A stretch of 64,000 bases of DNA from positions 496,001-560,000 of the forward strand of contig JAPQWV010000367.1 of NCBI GenBank assembly GCA_027422505.1. The letters are read 5' to 3'. The notes beneath the pieces were generated by a model. The model ran no database searches. It saw nothing but the letters and a program-made list of their open reading frames with translations, and was not told the DNA's origin. Shown piece after piece: positions 24,381 through 37,199 of this stretch. The translations under genes were made by a program, and so were the position numbers. The stretch's first letter is position 1, and every line of letters starts with the position of its first letter. This stretch comes from Craterostigma plantagineum (Eukaryota; Streptophyta; Magnoliopsida; Lamiales; Linderniaceae).

Positions 24381-26974
24381 ATGAATTCACTGTTTGTGAG
24401 GCACGCGGCGGTTCTGCATTCACTTCACAGAGCTGAAGGTTTCTCGAATCCCAACGGGCGGCTTGTAAACTACCGCGGGAACCGTTCGTTGTCAGTTTCA
24501 GCCGTGAAAATGAGTTCGAAGGAGGCGAAGCTCTGGGGCGGGCGATTCGAGGATAGCGTCACCGACGCCGTGGAAAAATTCACGGAATCGATATCGTTCG
24601 ACAAGGATCTTTACAAGCATGATATTATGGGTAGCCGAGCTCACGCGTCGATGCTTGCTAGTCAGGTTGGTCTAGCTCAAATTAGCTTTTTTTGCGAACT
24701 TTGGTGAAGTTTTACGTGAGCTCTACTATGGTCTGTCTTGTAATGTTGAGTTCTTCAACTATAATAAGCATTTAGCAGATAAAAAGATGGGATTTTCGGA
24801 ACTTCTTACAGAAATTGTACTTTGAGTATAGAATGATCGAGGACGGAGTGTTTTGATGTGATTTTCAGTGTTATAATTGCCAGTCTTTTGTCCGCTTAGC
24901 GCTTCACTGTGATCATTGTTGACAGGGTCTGATTACCGACGACGACAGAGATGCAATTTTGAAAGGTCTTGATAAGATTGAGAATCAGATAAAGAATGGA
25001 AAGTTTGTGTGGAGAACTGATAGAGAGGACGTTCACATGAATATTGAAGCTGCCCTCACCGACTTGGTTGGTGAGCCTGCAAAGAAGCTTCACACTGCAC
25101 GAAGTCGAAACGATCAAGTTTGCACCGACTTCCGTTTATGGTGTAGGGATGCTATCGACGGGATTGTTCTACGCATTAAACACCTTCAGGTGGATTTTCT
25201 TAAGTTGCGACGATCCTTTAGTAAGTCCATGTTCAGATATCTTTTCATCACCTGGTCTGTTCTTGCCGCAGGTTGCATTGTTGAAGCTGGCTCTGAGGAA
25301 TGAGGGACTTATAGTCCCTGGATATACCCATTTGCAAAGGGCACAACCTGTTCTTTTGCAGCATCTTCTCTTGGCGTATATTGAGCAGGTTTGTTGTTGA
25401 ATTCAATAGTTGTTAGCACAGCCGTATGTGTTCTAGGCTTAGATTTTTGGATTTGCAGGGTTTGCGAAATATTGTGATTATCTTACTATTTAATCTAGTG
25501 ACGAACTCATGCAATGCTAACCATTGTCCAATTATATGAATGTAGTAGCTTGAACGCGATGCATCCCGTTTGGTTGACTGCCGGGAGAGAATGAACTTCT
25601 GCCCACTCGGTGCCTGTGCGTTGGCTGGCACCGGCTTGCCAATTGATAGGTTCATGACTTCCGAGGCATTGGGCTTTACTGCTCCCTTGAGAAACAGGTG
25701 AGAAGTCAAATAATCATCGTAGTGGATGAACATGATAAACTATTCATGCTCATTGCCTGCAACTGGTTCCTTGTGTCAATGGCAACTTTCGTGTATGGAT
25801 AAGGAACGAAAAATAACATGTTTAGCAAATGTTACAGGCTCCACATGTTTATAGTCCTTCAATTGTCCCTATACTCGAGTAACTAGTGCTTTTTCAATGA
25901 TAAGTTTTATGCTGAATACTAATTGCTACTATTCCTGCGTGAAAAGCATTGATGCGGTTTCTGATCGAGATTTTGTCTTGGAGTTGCTTTCTGCGAATTC
26001 CATCACTGCCATTCATCTCTCCCGGCTTGGCGAAGAATGGGTTTTGTGGGCATCAGAAGAATTTGGCTTCATCACCCCGAGTGACTCTGTTTCCACAGGC
26101 AGCAGTATAATGCCTCAGAAAAAGAACCCTGATCCTATGGAACTTGTTCGTGGAAAATCTGCCAGAGTTGTCGGGGATCTAGTATCACTTCTCGTGCTGT
26201 GCAAGGGTCTTCCTCATGCATACAACAGGGATTTACAGGTCTGTTTTACCACACTAGTGTAGTTAGTTATTCACATGTTGGCTTGATTTTTTAACTGAAT
26301 AGTCCCCTTAAACTGATTTTTGTTGCTAGAGTTATTGTAAAAGCCTTCACTCATCATTTTTCTTCATGAGACCTCAATAGGAAGACAAAGAACCAGTGTT
26401 TGACAGCGTAAAGGCAATAGTTGGAATGCTTGAAGTGTCTGCAGAATTTGCTGACAACATCACCTTTAACCATGAGAGGATTAAGTGCGCTCTACCAGCC
26501 GGTCATCTTGATGCCACAACACTAGCAGACTACCTCGTCAAGAAGGTACTTACATAGCGAACAAGTCCTATACATTTGTCACGTATTCTTCTCCATTGGC
26601 AAATTCTTTGCCAATGCTAGAAATTATCATTAGGATTCCTTTAGGAACATTGAGTTCTATGGCTGATATGGTATCGTTCCTCGCAGGGAATACCTTTCAG
26701 GACATCCCATGATATAGTCGGACGATCTGTTGCATTATGCGTTTCAAGAAACTGCCAGCTCCAAGATCTTAGCCTCGACGAGTTCAGAAACATAGACCCA
26801 TCTTTCGGCGACGACGTCTATGGATACCTCGGAGTTGAAAACTCAATCAAGAATTTCAGTTCGTATGGGTCCACTGGCTCGGAATGTGTATCGAGCCAAA
26901 TTGCTTATTGGGCAGATAAGCTTGGATCAGATTCGACTCCTCCCCTTCTCTCAAAGATGAATCTATCTTCTTAG
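24381..26974 (+). CDS. ASL: Argininosuccinate lyase, plastid
   Basis: Predicted 519 aa from seven exons: 24381-24665, 24926-25189, 25272-25388, 25549-25697, 25947-26238, 26381-26545, 26687-26974. It splits argininosuccinate into arginine and fumarate, the last step of arginine synthesis, in plastids. The first 45-50 residues are Ser/Arg-rich without acidic clusters and fit a transit peptide. The mature part begins near KLWGGRF. The fumarate-lyase superfamily signature [11 protein letters not shown] is intact and includes the catalytic Ser. Other family segments are seen: [21 protein letters not shown] with the active-site His region, and [13 protein letters not shown]. The 3' end converges with the GDSL gene. 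Confidence 0.95.
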
Positions 26975-27166
26975 CTACTTTCTACTGCAATATTCAACTA
27001 ATTCTCTTCTATGATTGAAGCAACTTTTGTGTGTTGTGTTGGTAAGACAGTCCAGCCGACTATTGGTTGTATAAAAAACGTGTTCTGTTCCGTATTTCAG
27101 ACAAAAACAAACAAATCTTGTGTATTAATTGAATTGACATTATCATTTATGTTCACACAGCTTATC
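26975..27166. other. Convergent spacer between ASL and GDSL genes
   Basis: The stop codons of the two convergent genes are about 190 bp apart, so the 3'UTRs are short or overlap. Confidence 0.4.
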
Positions 27167-28613
27167 TTAAGCCAGCAACTGTCTGATGTTCATCGGCCAT
27201 ATGTCGGCTGAGTTTCCGTGTAATAAGCGCTCTGCTATGATTGCATTAGCAGCGTCCGTGGGATGGTAAGGATCCCAAAACACATACTTTGACCTATCTT
27301 GGCACACCTTCGACGCTGGCCCACATGGGATCAACCCGCCAAATCGACCCGCCACGTGGCAACACGCCGAGTCACTGTTGTCAAACCCTGCAAAAGTGAT
27401 CGAAAAAAAATGTCGGCTGTGTTTCTAACAGATCAAGAATCTTTATGGTTCGTAGGTGGCCAACTTACCGTAAGATGCGTAGTTCTGAATGATGTCGTCT
27501 ACTATTCTGTAAGCGTCTGCGTAAATGAACATAGACCCTCGAAGGCTCGAGGCAAACTCTTGCACTAAACGACTCAGCTGGGCATTGAATAGCTGGGCGA
27601 TTTGGTTCGGGAAAGTGGCGCAGCCATTCCCCGCCAATGGGTTGATTTCCCTCTGAAATGGGATGCACCCTATCGGCCCTACATTCGTTACTATCAGGTA
27701 CCTCGCCCCCATGCTATAGAGCCTCTGTTTATTTTTTCTCCCATGAGATACATCAAAAAAAGGGAAGGAAAAAAAGGAAATAATTCTGGCGAATCTTTAA
27801 TCATTACCGTAAGCTGGGTTCTGTATCTTGCCGTCATGGCTCCCACGAATGCCTCGGGGGATAAAAGCTGAGGCTTTTGAAGGTAGTTGTTGATGAAGTC
27901 GTTCGAGCCAATGGTGACAGAAAACAGAGCATTCTTGAATAAATTCGCCGCTGCTTCCTCGCCGATTCTCGCCAAGATTTCCTGCCTGGTGTGCGCAAAG
28001 TTGTCCAGCTGCGCGTCGAGATTAATCCTCCCGCCCTAAAAAAACACGGCCCGCCACGTCAGCGACAGCGTCGGGCAATGCAACGGTAAGAAAAAAATAA
28101 CCAAAAACACTCACGAAAATCTTCCCAGTGTAGTTCAATATTCCTCCTCCGCCCGAAGCATAGTTGACGCCTTGGAGGATGGCTGCGCCGGCCGTCGTGG
28201 GTGCTAAGTACGGCGGTGTGAAGCTTCTGAAGCCTATCTCCTGCCCTGCTTTTTTTGTCCAAGGTTCGTTCTTTTTTTTTTTTCGTTCTTCGTTCGTAAT
28301 CAACTGCTTTTAAACAGTATAGTGTGTGTTGTGTCTATCTGTGTGTGGAAAAGAAGTTGAAATACTTGCCTATGATGTCGATTATGGTTCGACCATTGGT
28401 GTATCGACCCGTCGGTTTACCGAAATCGATCCCGTTAGGTGCGTAGTTGGCCTTTGAGAGAGATACGATGTAGTCGTTGTTTCCAGCGTCGACCAATGAA
28501 TCGCCGAAGACGAAAATCGCCGGCGGAGTTTTGGCAGAACTCATTGTTGTTAAAGTGGTAATAATTGTCATTACAATCAAGAACTGATACTGTGGAGTAA
28601 AAGGAAGTAACAT
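27167..28613 (-). CDS. GDSL esterase/lipase
   Basis: Predicted 359 aa from five exons on the minus strand: 28370-28613, 28115-28245, 27808-28035, 27469-27724, 27167-27387; the phases fit. It is an extracellular SGNH-hydrolase-type esterase. A hydrophobic signal segment (residues 8-27) precedes block I FVFGDSLVDAGNND with the nucleophile Ser. Block II Gly lies in NYASGGGGIL, block III Asn in GSNDFINNY, and block V Asp/His in WDPYHPTDAAN. All catalytic blocks are present and the length is normal. The first intron uses a GC donor (GCAAGT, reading down from 28369), because only that choice keeps the frame through the conserved IIGQE segment. Substrate unknown; relatives act on cutin or acyl esters. 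Confidence 0.93.
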
Positions 28614-29955
28614 TATTATTACGAGATATTGTACTGAAGATGAGGGGAAAAAAAAAACACTGTTCTATTCTACTGAAGGGATGCTTTCGCTTACTGTGTT
28701 GTCTCTTTATATACATGAGATGAGATTACAAGTTCATTAAATGCTTTAGCTTGGAGAGTGAAGAATGAATATTGCTTTGCTTGCTTCACACAGCAGTTTT
28801 TATGACCAAATTGTATTATTATCACATGATTCTTTAAGCGCAGGGAACTACTTGCTGTTAGCCAATGGGGGAGTAGTTAAATATCAAATCCTGGAAATCA
28901 AATACACTGATATGGGTGTAAATATATATATCCATAAAATATATGCAAAAACGCGGTATAGAAGGAACGGTCCAATCAAAAATCGTGGTCTCTCAATAAA
29001 ATATATGTATGTATATACGTATGAAATATTTTAAAAAAGGCAATTTACCGAAAGAGGGTTAATGCTTTCAACTGCCGATCAACCTAACAACCATATAAAT
29101 ATTAATTTTAGAAATGAAGCGATATAACATATCGTGCGGTATGTAAATAATTCAATGCGGTCACTACTGTTCAGTGATCTCAAGCTCAACCCCATTTATT
29201 GTGACAGTTCGAAGCTTTCCCTCCTAATTTTTTAATTATTGTTTCTTGGCTGGTTTTCTTACAGTGATGGGGTCGAATACGTGGTATATGTATGGGCCTA
29301 ATTAATTAATTTAATATGAACAAATCAAATCGTAGAGAAGAAAAAGGTCCCAAGGATTAAAGTGGGATGGTTCACAAGCTAAATTAGTTGCTCCTCGCAT
29401 CACATCACCTAGCAGCATTAGGCTTGTGATTAATTAAATGTAAAAGCTGCCCTAATGCAAATACAAATTCTTGTGAGTTTTTAATTCATCTTTTTCGATT
29501 GACAAGCCTCACATGACATTGTCTATACCTTGGAACATGGCGCACCTATTCATTGGGCTTTAATTTCGCAGACAACGTTCATTTATTTATTTTCTTCCCT
29601 CATCCTTTGGTAACTTTTTGTTCGGCGTATTATTTATGGTAACACTTCTTTTAGGGTAAAGCAAACCAAGTAAAGTTTGATCGACAATTGACCTCGATTT
29701 TAAGTCCGCCTAAGTTAACCAACACCAAGTAACTCAAATAAAATGAATGGCCCATTGGGAATTTGAGCCCAATTATACCTTCACTCTTCGGCCCAGATAT
29801 TTCCCGCGGCATGTAATATATCGCTACAATTTCGTTGGTAGAAATAAATCGAAAAAGCAACTGCAAGTTCTCAGAAAATGTCGGAAGGCCATCAATAATC
29901 TGAGATTTTCTATAAGAACATAAATTATGTAAAAGAGGAAAGAAGGGTAAAAAAA
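28614..29955. other. Divergent intergenic region, no gene seen
   Basis: This holds the GDSL promoter on the left and the pectinesterase promoter on the right. The middle is AT-rich, and short open frames there show no similarity. Nothing repetitive stands out. Confidence 0.4.
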
Positions 29956-31790
29956 ATGAATTTAGCTAATTCAGCGAAAGCAGTAAATCTAATAACATTT
30001 GCGCTCATTGTCGTCCTCGTCTCGCCTTCTCATGGCTTCTTCTCGCCGGAATTTTCCAATGTGATCGTCGATTCGTCTCTCTTGACGCAGAAAATAAAGA
30101 GCAACCGTACCATAACAGTCGATTCGTATGGAAGCGAAAAGGCTGGGCAGTTCAGAACAATCCAATCTGCTATCGATCACGTCCCCGAGGACAACGCTCA
30201 TTGGATCGTCATCGACATAAAACGAGGAATCTATAGGTAATAATGATTTTCGAAAAAGGAATGATAACTTGTAAAAATGTTTTTTTTTTTTTCTTATTGC
30301 ATGGGTTTGCATGCATGCATGCAGGGAAAAGGTGACGATTCCTCGTAATAAGCCGTACATATTCATGAGAGGAAGCGGACGAGGAAAGACGTCAATCATA
30401 TGGTCCCATGGATCGAACGAGAACTACGACTCCGCCACCTTCAAAGTCGAAGCTCCGTCCTTCGTCGCCTTCGGCATCAGCTTCAAGGTCAGTCAGCCAG
30501 CTTCAGAATTTTTATTTTATTCCAATAATTTTCACGAAATTCGTTTTTCGCCTTACCTGTCTTTATCCAATAATTAATTTTCACGAAATTCGCCTTTCGT
30601 CTTCCCTCACACAAAACAGTCCGGTATGTTCGCACCATTTATCATACAGCAGTGGCGGAGGCAGAGAGTTCTGTTAGTAGGATCCAGTAAAATTGGACCA
30701 CAAATCCAGTATTTTTAAATTTTCACTAGGTACCCATTAGTATTTTTTTTTCAATTTTAATCTTAATATATACCCTATAGACATGAAATAGAAAAAAATT
30801 CAATGGGGTCCCGTGATCCCACTGGGTTGGCGCCAGTGTCATACCGTAGTTCCTTTTCCCCCGATTTTACAGAAAGTTATTAAAGTGACTATTTATGATA
30901 AATAGTGTTTTGGGCTAATTGTTGAGATTGAAAAACCAGAGGATAAAACGTGAAATCGATAGAACTATAATTAATATTGTTGGCCATGGCAACGACTAAT
31001 TCGGTTGGAAGAAAATTTAAACAGAACGAAGCGCAGACGAGCTTCTCCCACGAGACGAACGACAAGTCGGTGGCGGCGTTTGTGGGCTCGGACAAGGCGG
31101 CGTTCTACGAGTGCGCCTTCTTCAGCACACACAACACGCTTTACGACTCAAAGGGCCGTCACTACTACCACAGTTGCTACATTCAAGGATCAATGGACAT
31201 CGTCTTCGGGCGAGGCCAAGCCGTGTTTCATGTGAGCGTTCTTGCATCATACTAAAATAATCGTCATTCATTTCGTTTAGTTTGGGTCTTATATACGAAT
31301 TAGGATTGCGAGATTTTCGTGATCGGCGACGGGCGAATGGAAATAAAAGGAGGGTCGATAGCCGCAAACTACAGGCAGAGCCAAAACGAGCACGGAGGGT
31401 TCGTTTTCCTAAAGGGACGGGTTTACGGGACTAGGGACCAAGCCTACTTGGGAAGGCCCAAGGGGCAACATTCGAGGGTTGTCTTCGCACATACGTACTT
31501 GTCGAGGAGCGTTATCGAGCACGGATGGACGAATTATAGCTACCCGGGAAGGACGCAGTAAGTAAGATCGATCGCTGTTTATTGCGTCGGGTTAATTTTT
31601 TTTCTAATTCTTTTTTTCGGGGAACAACGAAAGCAATGTGTACCATGGAGAGTACAAGTGTCACGGGCCGGGCTCTCCTTCGGAGAAGAGAGCTCATTGG
31701 TCGAAGCAGCTGAGCGACGAAGAAGCTGCGCCGTTCTTGTCCATGGATTTTATCGGAGGAAGGGAATGGCTTCCGCATACTTACTCGTGA
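29956..31790 (+). CDS. Pectinesterase-like protein with altered catalytic positions
   Basis: Predicted 353 aa from five exons: 29956-30236, 30325-30487, 31025-31231, 31304-31557, 31634-31790. It is a carbohydrate esterase family 8 protein with a signal peptide (residues 10-30) and no PMEI pro-domain. These enzymes demethylesterify cell-wall pectin. Visible motifs are QFRTIQSAIDHVP, GIYREKV, DIVFG (nucleophile Asp region) and YLGRP (Arg). The segment that normally reads QDTLY is HNTLY here, and the QAVAL segment reads KSVAAF. The usual transition-state Gln and acid/base Asp therefore appear replaced. I recall the HNTL variant from one plant subclade, so it need not be a recent mutation. The exon 3 start was chosen at AACGAAGCG after an acceptor at 31023-31024, since an in-frame stop lies upstream. 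Intron 2 contains a MITE. Confidence 0.88.
30650..30838. mobile_element. hAT-like MITE inside the pectinesterase intron
   Basis: A 189-bp insertion with ends CAGTGGCG and CGCCAGTG, flanked by a near-perfect 8-bp duplication (TCATACAG left, TCATACCG right). An 8-bp duplication with CAGTGGCG-type ends suits a non-autonomous hAT element. It lies wholly in intron 2 and carries no coding sequence. Confidence 0.65.
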
Positions 31791-32240
31791 ATGGCGTGGC
31801 GTCTGTTAGGCCCATTTTTTTACGACCTTTGCTTTGATTCGTCGTAAATATATGCTGCGGTCGAACTCGATAGGAAGGGCGATCGAAGCGATTTATTGTT
31901 ATACTTTGCCTGCGAAAACTATTTTGTGTATTTCGCATTGTGTCTTCCTCAAACATCATCGGATTTTTATAATTCAATCGATAATAATGTTCTACTTGAC
32001 AAAGTACATGAAATAAGACAACATAAGCTCGACTGCAAGACCTTAACTAGCTTCTAAGAACTAAAAAACAATGCCAATCCCAGGAATAAGTGCGTGCTTA
32101 TTATAGGAAAGGGGAAGAAAAAGAAGAAAAAATACATGAAAACGAACTCTTGGTAAACCCACGGATAACGGGTCGGGTTTCAACTATGAAAATGCTGCTT
32201 AAATGTTTCACGCTGAATTTCCCGAGCCCTAGCACGCCCT
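31791..32240. other. Convergent 3' region of pectinesterase and ACLB genes
   Basis: This holds the 3'UTRs of the two genes. No other feature is seen. Confidence 0.35.
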
Positions 32241-35200
32241 TTACTTGGTGTAAAGCACGTCTTCCCAAGGGTGGCGATATAAAGGCTGCTTCAGCCTCTT
32301 CTGGTCGAAAGTATGCCTGAAAACAAAAAGAAGAAAAAATCAATACGACGACTGTCTATGCATTTATTAGCATATGCTCGGCGAAGGGCACATTTCAGAT
32401 GTAATGAGATATAGACGTATGGATGTTATTACACTCACCCGATGAGACCTATGGAACGAGCGAGGACAAATAGGCCATTGAGGTAGCCAATCCCTACGAT
32501 CTCATCGATTTCTTGCTTGGTGAACATTCCACTCCCGGCGAGGAGATCCAAGAAAAGGGACCCTATTGCGCCGTCCACGTTGAGTACGAGGTTGTTCGCC
32601 TTCGAGAGAGTGTATGTCTCGACCTCGACGGCGTATTCCATGTACTTCACCGAAGGAAAGTTGGTGCGTGCGAAGAGCTGCAGTAACTCCACCCTCTTAT
32701 CTCTGTTGTCGCCTCTCTTGATCCTATGTAAGAGGACCATTTGTAGCATAGTAGTTTTCCCAGGTCGACGTCTGATATATCACGGGCAGAGGAGAGGTAA
32801 AGGTTGGGGAATATTGATAATTACCTGTGACCAATGCCAGGTACGCGTATGCCTTTCTTCTTCATGCTTTCTACGAATTCGTAAGGCGTGAGGCCCTAAA
32901 AGGAGACAATTTCGTGATAGGGATGAAAAAAGAATTTCGTTTAAAATCCAGAAATTCGTTGCTTAATCAAGGATCTGTATTTTGTGAAACAGAGGACGTT
33001 GATACTAAGAACTAACCCTATCGTAGGCGTCCTTGAAGTAACGAGCAGCATCATCAATAGCCCCGCCAAATCGAGGACCAATAGTCAGCAAACCTATTTG
33101 CAAGCAAAGGGGAGGATAGTGTTACTCATTGACCAAGTATAAGGGCCTCGTTTGCTTTGCCGATGCAATTTTCTCTCATATTATGAAGACTGAGTTGCAG
33201 TACCAGAAACAAGACTAGAGACGAGGTCTTTTCCTGCTCTAGCAGTAACAATGGTGTTGTGGGCGCCCGAGACACAAGGGCCATGGTCAGCGCACAACAT
33301 GATGCAAATCTGGGAACAGTAACGGGGGCATTGACAAAGCAGTTTAGCTTGTCAAGAAAGGAAATTGCCTAAAAATACAGGGAAGAAAAGACGAGGGACG
33401 AAGATGAGCAAAATTCACCTCAATGAAACGTGTACAATAATGAGGAAGACTTCTTTTGAACCACAGAAGAGAAATGACATCACCAACACCTAGTCCCTGC
33501 TCAACAATGGAGGACATTGGCACGCCAGCATAGGTTGGCTCCTCACCTGAAAATTGCAAACATCATGTTTAAACCTAAGACAAACGTTTATCATTCCCAG
33601 AGAATAAGAAAACCATAATACCTCTATCATCGGAGATAGTGGAAATAATGTGAGTTGGAGCTCTAACTTTTCCACTCTTGATAGCTGTGTTAAGGTCCTC
33701 TGGTATTTGAGGTGGTGTGACCTCCTTCACAGCTGTAATTTTACCTTCTGAAACCTGGCATATATTGTGGAGATCATCCCGGTCAACATTTTTTAGTATA
33801 ATTTCTGCATCGTTTTTTTCCTTAATTATTGATTTCACAAATTCTCACGAGCTTTTCAAATGTCTCCTTAATTGCACCCTCGAATGCTTCATAAGAAGTG
33901 GGAACAACAGCTCCAGCATCCTGGAGTGCTTGATTCTTGCCTTGGGCAGATTCCAACTCTCCACCACTTTTAGCACCCTGAAAAACAGAAAAGCGCCCAA
34001 AAACTCTCCATTTGCACACATGTTATAGATCGATCTAAATCAGCGATAAACGTTATCCAAATAATTAGCGTACCGCATGACCAAATTGAACTTCTGACTT
34101 GAAAAGCCTGGCACAGGTTCCACTGACCCAGGCAACAACGGGCTTGTTAATTTTGCCCTGTTTAAGGGCCTCAACAAGTGAGTATTCATCACGTCCTCCG
34201 AGCTCCCCAAGTACTACCATCATCTTAATCTGGTTTAAAAAAGAAAAGCAGAATCATATAAGAACTGTGAGTATAAACTATACATGCTAAATTATAGTGA
34301 AAAAATAACGTATACCTGGGGGATGTTGTTGAACCGCAAAACATGATCAGATAATGTTGACCCAGGAAATACATCTCCCCCAATTGCAATGCCTGTGCAA
34401 GTAGATAATAACTCAAGAAATTAGACACAACCATAAAAAAGTGAACCAACAAGCTATTATAACTGGTTTCCAGTAAATTTCCAACCTTCATAAATTCCGT
34501 CAGTAACACGAGCGATTGTGTTGTACATTTCATTAGACATACCACCCTGAAAGTCAACCATATAGTAACATGTTATCCCCAGTTACAAAAAAAGAGGGAA
34601 GACGATACGCAAAAATTTCGATTCATAGAATCTACAGTGAGTACCATGAAGGCATGAATTCTAGTTGCATAGTATACTATTATAGATATATACGGAGTTA
34701 ACAACTTGAAGCTCATAGACTCGAACTTGACCTCTCACCCACCAAATAAAGATAAAGGAGTTTTTGACAATGATTTACTCACAGATTTGGAGACAAAGCC
34801 CACAGATCCAGGCCGGTACAACTTGCTCTGGATTATATTATCGATTGTCCCAGCAGTATCACCAATCTTAAAAGCTCCAGCTTGAATGCCTCCAACAGTA
34901 GCAGGACCAATGACCACCTAAGACATAAAAAAATTTAACAATCAACAAAGCGAGACATCATTTATAGGTGAAACTGCAATTCTGACAAAAATGGCTTACC
35001 TTGTTGTTTGCTTTTGCATATGCAATCAATTGCTTGGTGTCAGACTCAGGGACACCCTCTGCTATGATAGCAACAACTCTAATGGTTGGCTGCTTCAGAG
35101 CAGCATTAGTTGAAGCCGCAGCACTACACAAATGGAATGAAATCATCATCAGGCACGAAGCACTAGAGCAGTATCGAGAATGACGTATTCGTGAAAAGAT

Positions 35201-35842
35201 GAACTAACCTTCTAAACGATGCAAAATTAATGAAAACGTCAGCTGTCGGATGTGCGGCGCATGCGGCTTCAATGCTGCAAAGCAGTCAACATACACAGTA
35301 AGCCCTGTATTCAATCAATTATTGTTGTTATAAAAAATCCACCATCACAATTCTGCAGCCATAAGTGCAAACTCGAATCACTGAGGACAACACTTCCTTT
35401 ACATATCAAGAAAGTATGTCGATGCATAAAAGAAGATGCAGAAACTTAGGCATCTTAACATCAATAAACGGTCAAGTAAGGATAAAAATCATTTGAGCAA
35501 GAGGGCAGCACAGACGTGGAATGAACTGGGATGGCAATTTCCTCTTGACCAAAAAATAGCTTCTGGAAGCCCTCGGAACCTGGGTTTATAATTCCAGCAA
35601 CTGAAGGTGTTTCTCTGCCTGCGTTGTCAGAAGTTCAAATGTTTTACTTACATGAGACTGGTCATCATTACCCAGTGCATGGGATTTTATAGCATAACCA
35701 TCATTAACATAATAAAAAGTATATTTTTTTAGCAAACCTTACCACAAAGAAAATCAAAATCAAGCATGCGTTGGATCGGAAGTTGCTTGTAATTGTAAAA
35801 TAGCGCTTGAGTTGTTTTCGAAAAAAGTTGCCCAGTCGCCAT
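32241..35842 (-). CDS. ACLB: ATP-citrate lyase subunit B
   Basis: Predicted 608 aa from 16 coding exons on the minus strand: 35743-35842, 35516-35618, 35209-35274, 35000-35123, 34783-34917, 34486-34546, 34316-34392, 34074-34229, 33849-33977, 33622-33754, 33419-33546, 33204-33309, 33017-33093, 32825-32895, 32439-32723, 32241-32316. With ACLA it forms the cytosolic enzyme that makes acetyl-CoA and oxaloacetate from citrate, ATP and CoA, feeding wax, flavonoid and sterol synthesis. The N-terminal CoA-ligase domain contains [11 protein letters not shown] and the phospho-His loop QFGHAGAKSGGE. The C-terminal citrate-synthase-like domain contains [26 protein letters not shown] and the end [10 protein letters not shown]. 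The length equals Arabidopsis ACLB as I remember it. A leader exon lies upstream (35843-35861 and about 36365-36430). Confidence 0.96.
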
Positions 35843-36430
35843 GATGCTGCCTAAAGTCCGCCTGCATGCAAATGAAACATCATTATGTATGTCCGTAAAA
35901 TCGAACAATGGCGCATCCAATTGTAGCTTAAGCTCTAAAGCTTATCTACGAAGTTTATGAAGATATATTTAACTTGATCTAGCAATCGTTCACTGGCTCG
36001 AAAAAATGATTTTTTTTTTTATGCAATGCAACAACAGATCTTCACCAAACCCGGAAATTTTTCACTCCATCGAAGTTCTATTCTTCTTTCAAAAAGCAGA
36101 AAGAGACCAGAGATAGACCAGTTTTAAACCACACAGATACACAACAGACAAGAAACAGAACAAATCAAAGGCACGAAACACCTCGTAAACATCTAAACTA
36201 AACACAACATCGCATAGAGATCTAAAGATTGAAAAAAAAAAACATAAATAAGAATCACGGATCAGCACAAATAATACGACCAAATCGAACAGATCTATCC
36301 CAATCGAATGAACGACAGCGACACAGCCGCCGCGAAATTACAGCAACAAAAAAAATGCAGCTACCTCGTATCCGATAAACCAAGGAGACAGAATCAACAC
36401 TCTTCTAAAACCAGATATCGATACGATGGT
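35843..36430 (-). promoter_or_regulatory. 5'UTR of ACLB with a leader intron
   Basis: A short leader segment (35843-35861) directly before the ATG is preceded by a good acceptor (TTTGCATGCAG). A matching donor (GAG|GTAGCT) lies at 36359-36364, which implies a 5'UTR intron of about 500 bp with pyrimidine-rich sequence. The promoter should lie right of about 36430, where TATATAG occurs near 36456. Confidence 0.55.
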
Positions 36431-37199
36431 GGAGGCTGATAGAGGGTTGTTGATTTATATAGTGGAAGGAAGAAGGAAGGTGGGAGACGGTGAGCTACCG
36501 TTAGCTGTGTTGTAGAGGGAAGGTGTGACATCAATGGGAAGAAAAACTATTTAATTCTAATTTCGTAGAAAAAAGGAAATAGTAAAAATATTTTAATTTG
36601 TTAGCTGACAATTGAATATGCGGAATGTGGATCACGTGTAGGTGTAGCCCACCAAGTTACAAAGCAAATTGATGCGTGTGATTGGATCTCACTCACTTTA
36701 AATTTGTCCTAATTAATAACAAACTCATAATTATTCCTCCCATTTCCGATTGATATTGGAATTTTTGGACAACATACATGTAGCCCATGAAGATTAGTCA
36801 TGTTCGAGGACGAAATCCTCTTTTATTAGGAAAAAAACGATTTTTTTTCAAGAAAATGTAAGATTTTACGTTGGCGTAATGTAGCAACAATCATCATAAA
36901 ATTAATCAAAAGATGGAGTCTTGAAAGAGACGTTAAGTTAAATCAGCTTATACATAGTTGGGAGCGTTATGCAAGTTAGGTAGATGTAATGGATGTGCTT
37001 CACTCTCAAGGAACGTAACAACTACTACACTAACACCACGAGCCACACGACTTTCTTTTTCTTCATTATTAAATATGTGAAACAAAAGACCTCATCGTAA
37101 GCAACCCAACCCATCAATAATAACACACGTTGATATTGCTTATTACAGCCTCAAGTCAAAGCAGTGCATGTTAGGTGTAGTGAACTAACTAAACTTTTA
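36431..37199. other. ACLB promoter and intergenic region
   Basis: AT-rich DNA without a coding signal, between the ACLB leader and the 3' end of the LdpA-like gene. No repeat was recognised. Confidence 0.35.
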
